This document shows, piece after piece, positions 7,233 through 12,477 of a stretch of 21,658 nt of DNA (its first letter is position 1; each line of letters begins with the position of its first letter). The position numbers and the translations under genes were made by a program. The DNA comes from Chloroflexota bacterium. Its GTDB lineage: Bacteria; Chloroflexota; Chloroflexia; JAMDCE01. The notes under the pieces were generated by a model, which searched no databases, had not been told where the DNA came from, and saw nothing but the letters and a program-made list of their open reading frames with translations. The stretch covers positions 1 to 21,658 of the forward strand of contig JAMDCE010000678.1 in the NCBI GenBank assembly GCA_023489135.1, read 5' to 3'.

Positions 7233-7263
7233 CAGTAACAGCTGTGGAAACGGCTGTTAACTG
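7233..7263. repeat. Imperfect inverted repeat upstream of the methyltransferase promoter
   Basis: CAGTAACAGC (7233-7242) pairs with GCTGTTAACTG (7253-7263), with a single-base gap, around a 10-nt loop. It lies between the ABC remnant and the promoter at 7291. It could be an operator or the start-side debris of the lost transporter operon. No T tract follows it. Confidence 0.35.
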
Positions 7264-7290
7264 TATTCTGCCTGTTCTAGGCTTGCGATA

Positions 7291-7318
7291 TTGACTGTTG
7301 CCGATAGGAATGTATACT
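7291..7318 (+). promoter_or_regulatory. Sigma70 promoter of the DNA methyltransferase
   Basis: TTGACT (7291-7296) and TATACT (7313-7318) are separated by 16 bp; each matches the consensus in five of six positions. Transcription would start near 7325, just before the palindrome at 7329-7340, leaving a leader of about 95-120 nt. Confidence 0.6.
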
Positions 7319-7328
7319 GGTCTCAGGC

Positions 7329-7340
7329 TGGCGATCGCCA
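7329..7340. promoter_or_regulatory. 12-bp perfect palindrome TGGCGATCGCCA at the methyltransferase start site
   Basis: TGGCGATCGCCA is a full palindrome placed about +4 to +15 relative to the predicted start of transcription. That is a usual place for a repressor operator. Lone methyltransferases are often regulated by themselves or a small controller protein, but no controller gene is visible here, so the role is inferred from position only. Confidence 0.35.
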
Positions 7341-7407
7341 AAAGCCGGAAGCGACCGAACTGATGCCATCATGAAGCCGAGAGCACACACGGGAGATACA
7401 ACCTGGC

Positions 7408-7458
7408 ATGGCACAAACTCGTGTCACGAGAACCAGAGCGGATGCTTATGATCGATAA
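7408..7458 (+). CDS. Possible 16-residue leader peptide overlapping the methyltransferase start
   Basis: ATG at 7408 has the best ribosome site in this leader (GGGAGA at 7391-7396) and encodes MAQTRVTRTRADAYDR before TAA at 7456-7458. The methyltransferase candidates GTG 7421, ATG 7442 and ATG 7448 all lie inside it in another frame and lack a clear ribosome site. Reinitiation after the leader stop onto one of the ATGs is therefore possible. Chance is a fair alternative for so short a frame. Confidence 0.25.
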   Translation: MAQTRVTRTRADAYDR

Positions 7459-8494
7459 GCAAGACGAAAAACCCAGAGCACCACGGAATAGGACGCTCAT
7501 TCTATCGGCTGAAGAGATAAACCTCTATCGCAAGGGTCTTCTACGCCTCGCCGGCAAGGCGACAACAACTCGTGAAATTCGGGACAGAACCATTCACCAG
7601 AACCTTTTTGAGATCATTGATTGGCTGCCCGATTCATTCGTAGATCTTCTTTTCTTGGACCCGCCGTACAACCTCACGAAGTCATTTAACGGTACCAGAT
7701 TCCTACAGCGCTCGATTGAAGACTATAGACAGTGGATTGAATCCTGGTTCCCAAGACTTTTGAAAACTCTTAAGCCCACGGGTTCGGTGTATATTTGTGG
7801 TGACTGGCGTTCCTCAGCTGCCATCCAGCTTGTTGCAGAGAAGTATCTGGTCCTTAGGAATCGAATTGTGTGGGAAAGAGAAAAAGGAAGAGGGGCAGCT
7901 GCCAACTGGAAAAACTGCTCAGAAGACATCTGGTTCTGCACAGTATCAGACAAATACACCTTCAATGTGGATGCGGTAAAGCTCAAGCGACGGGTCATCG
8001 CTCCCTACACCGACTCGTCCGGCAGTCCCAAAGATTGGGCGGTTACCGAGAACGGGAACTTCCGTCTCACGCATCCCTCAAACATCTGGACAGACCTGAC
8101 GGTGCCTTTCTGGTCGATGCCGGAGAACACCGACCATCCGACGCAGAAACCGGAGAAACTCCTGGCCAAAATCATCCTTGCGAGTTCGAAGCGTGGTGAT
8201 CTGGTTCTGGACCCGTTCTTGGGTTCTGGGACGACTTCAGTTGTGGCAGTGAAACTCGAAAGGGAATACGTCGGCATTGAAGCCAACCTGGCTTATTGTT
8301 GCCTGGCGGAGAAGCGACTGGCGAAGGCCAAGCAGGACAAGACAATACAGGGATATGCCGATGGTGTTTTCTGGGAGCGCAACTCGCTTCAGGACCAAAA
8401 GTCGCCATCTAAGCGCACGGGTATACAACGCTACTTCTCCTTGCCGCTTTTTAATTCAACAGATTGCCAACGCAAATGCCATTCGCACAAATGA
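7421..8494 (+). CDS. Beta-class site-specific DNA methyltransferase (N6-adenine or N4-cytosine), apparent frameshifted C-terminus
   Basis: S-adenosylmethionine-dependent DNA methylase, 357 aa as read here. The catalytic motif IV DPPYN (80-84) precedes motif X-like HPTQKPEKLL (239-248) and the cofactor motif I FLGSGTT (266-272), the order of the beta group (M.HinfI, M.RsrI, M.MboII, CcrM). The target-recognition part should lie between about 100 and 220. The start is uncertain (GTG 7421, or ATG 7442/7448). No restriction enzyme gene is adjacent, so it is solitary in this window. Base use looks more AT-rich than neighbours, suggesting acquisition. The last 14 residues appear to come from a shifted frame after T5 at 8448-8452; skipping one T gives a 404-residue protein ending at 8636. 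The catalytic parts are intact either way. Confidence 0.88.
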   Translation: MSREPERMLMIDKQDEKPRAPRNRTLILSAEEINLYRKGLLRLAGKATTTREIRDRTIHQNLFEIIDWLPDSFVDLLFLDPPYNLTKSFNGTRFLQRSIEDYRQWIESWFPRLLKTLKPTGSVYICGDWRSSAAIQLVAEKYLVLRNRIVWEREKGRGAAANWKNCSEDIWFCTVSDKYTFNVDAVKLKRRVIAPYTDSSGSPKDWAVTENGNFRLTHPSNIWTDLTVPFWSMPENTDHPTQKPEKLLAKIILASSKRGDLVLDPFLGSGTTSVVAVKLEREYVGIEANLAYCCLAEKRLAKAKQDKTIQGYADGVFWERNSLQDQKSPSKRTGIQRYFSLPLFNSTDCQRKCHSHK

Positions 8495-8636
8495 GGGCTA
8501 CTCCCGAAAGAAGTGGATGCTCGAACTATGCGATGTTATGCTGGAGTTCTATCCAAGGGAGATCAGCAAGATTAGGGACAGGGTTGACTACTTTACCCGC
8601 GTAAGGCGAAAGTGGGAGAGTAAGTCGGACGGTTAG
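8451..8636 (+). pseudogene. Out-of-frame C-terminal segment of the methyltransferase
   Basis: In the frame one base over from the methyltransferase, the DNA reads LIQQIANANAIRTNEGYSRK then a Lys/Trp/Glu-rich, helix-like stretch ending VRRKWESKSDG and a stop at 8636. It has natural protein composition but no ribosome site or good start of its own. It joins cleanly to ...RYFSLPL of the methyltransferase if one T of the T5 run at 8448-8452 is removed. A natural frameshift, polymerase or ribosome slippage, or an assembly error would all produce this. Confidence 0.55.
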
Positions 8637-8790
8637 ATCCCCTCGCCCGAACCTCGCAATCGACACAAGCCACCAACTGCGCCCCTGCCTCCAAAGCGCC
8701 TTCCCAGGTGCATGACCGATAGGTTGTGGTTATCGGACCCCGCAGCTGACGGCCTTGTTCGGGCCCAACCCGCAGGTAGAAAGCGACGAT

Positions 8791-9399
8791 CTAAACGATC
8801 AGGCCATTCTCCCCACCCAACCCATCCGAAGGCCTCACCACTCGCCGGAATTCTTGCGCGTAGCGCGGGCCGATGCCGATCGGATGGTAGGCCACGCGCC
8901 CGGTCATGGAAGATGCATCAACCACCTGCCCGTTGCCGGCGTAGATCGCCACGTGAGGGAACTTGGTGCGCGGTTGGCTCGGGTCGTGGCCTCGGTAGAG
9001 GACCAGATCGCCGGGCTGGGCTTCGGCGGGGCTGATCGGAACCGTTTCATCATATAGGGCATCGGTATAGGCGGTGAGTTTCACACGACCGCCCGTGGCG
9101 TCGGCATAGACCCGGGAAACGAAACTCGAGCAATCGAGGGTGCGCACCGGGCCGGCGCCCCTGCCCCCACCCATTTGGTAAGGGGTGCCAAGGTACTTGT
9201 TCGCCGCCGACAGGATGGTTCTGCCCAGGGGCGCGTTCTGCAGCGAGGCCAGTTTGACCTCGAAGGGGCTATTAACTCCCGAATGAGAGGAAACGAGCGG
9301 CGCTCGGGTCTTTACCGAGCGGTAGGCCAAAGGCGGGCCGTTGTTGCGGAACGTGCGGCCCAGATTGCGGTGAATACCCAACCGATAGTAGTCATTCAT
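8791..9399 (-). CDS. NlpC/P60-family cysteine hydrolase
   Basis: A 202-aa protein with a papain-like NlpC/P60 domain (about 60-190), a fold that usually cleaves peptide links in cell-wall material. The catalytic cysteine is C90 in TLDCSSFVSRVY and the histidine is H149 in KFPHVAIYAG; D161 in GQVVDAS is the likely third polar residue. AQPGDLVLY is the usual family loop. I start at ATG 9399 because GGGGAGGGGAAG lies just upstream on the minus strand; the open frame continues to 9492 without family similarity. No signal peptide or wall-binding domain is present from this start, so export is unexplained. The first 55 residues match nothing I know. It converges on the methyltransferase. Confidence 0.88.
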   Translation of the reverse strand: MNDYYRLGIHRNLGRTFRNNGPPLAYRSVKTRAPLVSSHSGVNSPFEVKLASLQNAPLGRTILSAANKYLGTPYQMGGGRGAGPVRTLDCSSFVSRVYADATGGRVKLTAYTDALYDETVPISPAEAQPGDLVLYRGHDPSQPRTKFPHVAIYAGNGQVVDASSMTGRVAYHPIGIGPRYAQEFRRVVRPSDGLGGENGLIV

Positions 9400-9544
9400 C
9401 CACTCTTCCCCTCCCCACAGCAGGCGCCAGGTTGTTACTTGCATGACAAGTATATAACCCCTGTCAAGACGCCTGGTCACCTGGCAAAGCATCCGGACTC
9501 ATGGCAAGGCTTGGTTAGCAGGCAACCAACTTCAACGCGATGTA
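9400..9544. other. Intergenic region between divergent NlpC/P60 and short-RNA transcripts
   Basis: No gene is seen. On the minus strand TATACT (9457-9452) may be the -10 for the NlpC/P60 gene, with a poor -35. Around it TGACA (9444-9448) and TGTCA (9462-9466) form a short inverted repeat that could be an operator. Both calls are weak. Confidence 0.3.
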
Positions 9545-9573
9545 TTGACACTGTGCTTTTCCGGTGCTAGAAT
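9545..9573 (+). promoter_or_regulatory. Strong extended -10 sigma70 promoter without an adjacent gene
   Basis: Perfect TTGACA (9545-9550), a 17-bp spacer, and TAGAAT (9568-9573), preceded by TG plus one base (9565-9567). Transcription should start near 9580. The next well-supported gene begins only at 9940, and an intrinsic terminator sits at 9635-9661, so the direct product is probably a short RNA or an attenuated leader. Confidence 0.7.
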
Positions 9574-9579
9574 CCCTCG

Positions 9580-9661
9580 TATCGACGGTTGCGAGCACTG
9601 TACGACCAATCCGGTGATGCACCGTCAGAATCCGCGACCCGGGAGATTACCCGGTCGTTTT
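9580..9661 (+). ncRNA. Candidate short structured RNA or transcription attenuator
   Basis: Bounded by the promoter at 9545-9573 and the terminator hairpin at 9635-9661, the predicted transcript is about 80 nt. It can form at least two hairpins: CGGTG/CACCG around ATG (9612-9624) and the terminator stem. A looser pairing of the 5' part (TCG at 9582-9584 with CGA at 9592-9594) is possible. I recognise no known riboswitch or sRNA family in it. If read through, it would be the 5' leader of the TctC-type receptor gene at 9940. Confidence 0.45.
9635..9661 (+). terminator. Intrinsic terminator or attenuator
   Basis: CGACCCGGG (9635-9643) pairs with CCCGGTCG (9650-9657), with one bulged C, around the loop AGATTA, and TTTT follows directly (9658-9661). 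This is the only hairpin with a T tract I found in the window, and it faces the strong promoter 60 nt upstream. Confidence 0.6.
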
Positions 9662-9728
9662 CTCCCTGTATTCGCTCAGGCAGCGCTGCCGGGACGAGCG
9701 AGTTATCCACCAATCCCCCGCGTTGGCT

Positions 9729-9860
9729 ATGGTCAGTTATCCCATCGTCGAGGACCTGTGCCGGTACCAGCGTTTCATGCAATCAGGCTACAGCTATAAC
9801 GTCAGCCTAACGACGTCGGAAATGATTGAAATCTCGGCGCCCCCTTCGCCTCTATGGTGA
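9729..9860 (+). CDS. Possible 43-residue open frame of unknown function
   Basis: ATG at 9729 opens a 43-aa frame beginning MVSYPIVEDLCRYQRFMQSG and ending SAPPSPLW. Its composition is protein-like, but there is no ribosome-binding site, no recognised family and no membrane or signal segment. It lies in the 280 nt between the terminator at 9661 and the receptor gene at 9940, where I see nothing else. It may be a decayed fragment or chance. Confidence 0.15.
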   Translation: MVSYPIVEDLCRYQRFMQSGYSYNVSLTTSEMIEISAPPSPLW

Positions 9861-9939
9861 GAACCGGTCTCTTGACTAGTTGATACCGCGAGGCCAGCGC
9901 TTCTCATCGGCTGCCTCAAGTAAATCCGGGAGGTTTACG

Positions 9940-10986
9940 ATGTGGGACAGGATACTAAAGCTGACGTCCTTGGTCGTCGCCATCGTCCTGGCGACGAGCG
10001 CGATCTCTGTGCTGGCGCTGGCCTGCTCGCAGGTGAACGCGCCATCTACTCCGGAGCAGTTCTACCGAGGGAAGACCCTCAACTGGGTGGTCGCCAGCGT
10101 TCCGGGCAGCAGCACGGACCTTCTGGCGCGGGCCATCGCGCCGCACCTGGCCAAGGAGCTTGGGGCCACGGTGAAGGTGACGAACATGGGCACCGACGAG
10201 GGCGTTAATTACGTTTACGCCGAGGCGAAGCGCGATGGCCTCACCATGGTCATTAACGCCGCCAATGCCGTCCTGGCCAACGATATCTTGAAGGCCCCGG
10301 GCGTAAGGTACGAGACCGAGAAGTTCAACTTTATCGCCGACGTCAATCCCGGCGGCCAGGTGTTTCAGATCTCCCCCAAGACTCCTTACAGAACCCTGGA
10401 CCTGCTGCGTCTGGCCAAGGGATTGAAAGGAGGCGGCACGTCCGCCAAGGGAAGCCTGGCCACCAGCGCGGCGGTGATGAGCGAGGTCCTCCGTTTGGAC
10501 GCCAGGGTGGTCACCGGATACGGCGGGAAGAAGGAATTGACGCTGTCCCTGGCACGCGGGGAGGTAGATTTCATGGTCACGTCGGAGGCGACCGGCCAAA
10601 AGGATGAGGCCGACGGCTACGTAGTCAACCTTTTCACCTTGGGCCAAGAAAGAAGCAAAACCCTTCCCAGGGTGCCCTCTATGGCCGAGCTGGGAGTAAA
10701 GGTCCCGCCGGAGCTGGAAAGCGCGGTGAAGCTCATCAGCGATCAGGGGCACGCCTCGGCGCTGCCGCCGGACGTTCCCCAGGAAAGGGTTGAGCATCTG
10801 CGAAAGGTCTTCCTGAAGCTCAGCGACGACAAGGATTTACAAAAGGAGCTGGAAAAGCTCTCCGGCGTTTTCAGCCCCTTCAAACCGGGGCGAGAGCAAC
10901 AGGAAAGCATAGCGGCGATAAAGGCCAACAAGGAATTGGCGAGCCAAATCGACGCCATATTCGCCAAGCATAAGGCCACGCAGTAG
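9940..10986 (+). CDS. TctC/Bug-family extracytoplasmic solute-binding lipoprotein
   Basis: Receptor of the tripartite tricarboxylate transporter type, 348 aa, which captures a small carboxylate or similar ligand outside the membrane. The N-terminus has a lipoprotein signal with lipobox LALAC (C29). The mature part shows the family opening FYRGKTLNWVVASVPGSSTD followed by LLARAIAPHLAKELG, corresponding to the usual GG-STD-LAR ligand loop, here changed to PGSSTD. The length is close to the family norm. The start is ATG at 9940 with GGGAGG at 9928-9933; a longer frame from 9880 lacks such a site. The TctA/TctB membrane partners are not in the window, so it is an orphan here, as is common for this family. 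The ligand cannot be predicted from sequence. Confidence 0.85.
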   Translation: MWDRILKLTSLVVAIVLATSAISVLALACSQVNAPSTPEQFYRGKTLNWVVASVPGSSTDLLARAIAPHLAKELGATVKVTNMGTDEGVNYVYAEAKRDGLTMVINAANAVLANDILKAPGVRYETEKFNFIADVNPGGQVFQISPKTPYRTLDLLRLAKGLKGGGTSAKGSLATSAAVMSEVLRLDARVVTGYGGKKELTLSLARGEVDFMVTSEATGQKDEADGYVVNLFTLGQERSKTLPRVPSMAELGVKVPPELESAVKLISDQGHASALPPDVPQERVEHLRKVFLKLSDDKDLQKELEKLSGVFSPFKPGREQQESIAAIKANKELASQIDAIFAKHKATQ

Positions 10987-11045
10987 AGCTATCCGGTCTC
11001 TAGTTTCCGTGTATGGGGACGGCGCGGCATTAGCGAAGTGCGCGC

Positions 11046-11102
11046 GCCAAGCCGCTTGGCAAACGAAATACCCACCCTTTAATGGGCTAACACAGCGCTG
11101 TG
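11046..11102 (+). promoter_or_regulatory. Promoter of the Crp/Fnr gene flanked by two palindromes
   Basis: TTGGCA (11056-11061) and TTTAAT (11078-11083) with a 16-bp spacer form a moderate promoter; transcription would start near 11090. GCCAAGC-C-GCTTGGC (11046-11060), a perfect inverted repeat with 7-bp arms, overlaps the -35. CACAGCGCTGTG (11091-11102), a perfect 12-bp palindrome, begins at the expected start of transcription and ends 8 nt before the ribosome site. Two palindromes at repressing positions suggest feedback control, possibly by the encoded regulator. Confidence 0.5.
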
Positions 11103-11122
11103 CAGTGTTTGGAGGTTGAGTT

Positions 11123-11875
11123 ATGAGTCGTGGTTCACGTGCAGTTCATAATGATCGATCGCCGGCGGTGCCGTTGCAGGCCGATAATCTGGTCGACAGG
11201 GTTTCGGTGTTGAGAGCATGTCCGGTCTTCTCGGGTCTTCAAGAATCCCAACTAGAACGTCTGGCCGGTTCTGTCCGCTTCAGGAGATTCAAGAGAGGAT
11301 CCGTGTTGTTCTATGAAGATGACCCCTGGCCTCGTGTGTGCCTCATCGGGAGCGGTAAGATAAAGACCTCGAGGGCGTCTGCCAGTGGCAAGTTGCAGAT
11401 CGTGTCTATCATCGGCGCCGGTGAGCTAATGGGCCTGGCGTCCATTTTCGATGAGAAGTCGAGTCGGGTCACCGCGGAGGCTATCGCCGATAGCGACGTG
11501 TATATTATCCCCAGAGAGCTATTCAAGGAGTTGTTGCTGCAGTGTCCGGCGGTGGCGTTCGAAGTAATCCGTGTTATGAGCGGCCGGCTTGATAGAGTCC
11601 ACCGCTTACTCGATAACGTGACCTTCGAAAGGGTCCCTCAGCGCATAGCGCGGTTCTTCCTGTGGCTCGCTCACGACCACGGCACTCAGGCAGAGGACGG
11701 CATCTGCTTGGAGTTGATTCTCTCGAGAAAGGAATTGGCCGAGGCGGTAGGAACGTCGGAAGAGACGACGGTTCGAGTTCTGACCAAACTTAGGAAAGCC
11801 GGGATCATTCGTTGTAGAGACCGCCGAATTGTAATAGTGGAGCCGCGCAGGCTTCAAGAATGGGCCGAACGGTAG
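11123..11875 (+). CDS. Crp/Fnr-family transcriptional regulator
   Basis: Dimeric DNA-binding regulator of 250 aa. A cyclic-nucleotide-binding-like beta roll (about 30-140, with GSGKI and GAGELMGLASIF) is followed by the dimerisation helix (about 142-165) and a Crp-type winged helix-turn-helix (about 200-232: SRKELAEAVGTSEETTVRVL). In the recognition helix E214 and R218 sit where FNR has E209 and R213 and CRP has E181 and R185, so a TGA-type half site is expected. The N-terminal cysteine cluster of FNR is missing, so an iron-sulfur oxygen sensor is unlikely and the signal is unknown. Start ATG 11123 with GGAGG at 11111-11115. It stands alone, with palindromes in its promoter and an FNR-like site 30 nt after its stop. 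Confidence 0.92.
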   Translation: MSRGSRAVHNDRSPAVPLQADNLVDRVSVLRACPVFSGLQESQLERLAGSVRFRRFKRGSVLFYEDDPWPRVCLIGSGKIKTSRASASGKLQIVSIIGAGELMGLASIFDEKSSRVTAEAIADSDVYIIPRELFKELLLQCPAVAFEVIRVMSGRLDRVHRLLDNVTFERVPQRIARFFLWLAHDHGTQAEDGICLELILSRKELAEAVGTSEETTVRVLTKLRKAGIIRCRDRRIVIVEPRRLQEWAER

Positions 11876-12477
11876 TCGGGAGATGGACTTTTCAGCCGCT
11901 TTAGTTGACCGAGATCAACCGCGAAGTTGACGCTTCTCATTTCCGTCTCCAGTATACCCTGCTACAAGTGTAGTTGCTTCTGATTGTAGACCAGTTGTGG
12001 ACATCAAATTGAAGCGGCCGGTTGGATTCTGCTGGTAGCTTGCGTTAGATCGCGTAACTGCTGGGGCGCACGTGTTGTTGACACCTCAAAACACGTTGCG
12101 AAACGTTTCTCCCTTTACTAGACCTGTCGGAGCAAAAGGGGATTGCAAATACTCGCACATTTAGCTAAAGGCCATTGTGTACCCTTCTGGCACCGATGAA
12201 ACAGCCCAGCTGCCTGCATGGTTTGCCCGGCCAGTATGGCATCCTGGTTGAGGAGGGTCAAGCGCAGTTCTCTCATCCCTATGAAAGGTACTTGTTGCAG
12301 GTATACCAGAGGAGTAAAACAGGTATCGCCCCGTTCTGCTCCCAGTGAAGGGGTTTGCGACTCCTACCTTGTCCGAACCAATCGAGTGAAGTGTTCAAGC
12401 AGAAAAGGGAAAGCCGCCCGAGCCGTGGGTGTTTGGGCTATCCAGAAAAACTACAATTGCGCAAGGGAGAAAACGTG
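11876..12477. other. 602-nt intergenic region with several inverted repeats and no gene
   Basis: I see no credible coding region. Besides the FNR-like site there are CTACA-AG-TGTAG (11962-11973), CGTGTT/AACACG around a TTGACA (12071-12095), and ACGTT-GCGA-AACGT (12093-12106). TTGACA at 12078-12083 has no matching -10 at normal spacing. The promoter of the phosphodiesterase gene at 12478 probably lies here, but I cannot place it. Short frames near the right end (from 12218 and 12355) lack family character. Confidence 0.4.
11905..11918. promoter_or_regulatory. Near-consensus FNR/CRP-type operator
   Basis: TTGAC-CGAG-ATCAA differs from the FNR consensus TTGAT-N4-ATCAA at one position, and is flanked by G and C that extend the symmetry. 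It lies 30 nt downstream of the stop of the Crp/Fnr-family gene. TTGACG (11927-11932) and a TATACC-like box (11953-11958) follow, but their 20-bp spacing is poor, so the promoter it would control is unclear. Confidence 0.45.

Noticed and set aside
8716..8736. Terminator between the methyltransferase and the NlpC/P60 gene
   Set aside because: CCGATA/TATCGG pairs over only six bases with no T tract, too weak to call.
9574..9661. Cobalamin or thiamine riboswitch in the leader before the receptor gene
   Set aside because: Neither the B12 box nor the conserved thiamine elements can be found; the structure is only a generic pair of hairpins.
9955..10797. Long minus-strand frame opposite the TctC-type receptor
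   Set aside because: The plus-strand frame has a lipobox, a ribosome site and family motifs; the opposite frame has none.
12078..12106. Promoter starting with TTGACA upstream of the phosphodiesterase gene
   Set aside because: No -10-like hexamer is present at 16-18 bp, and the surrounding inverted repeats explain the sequence no better.
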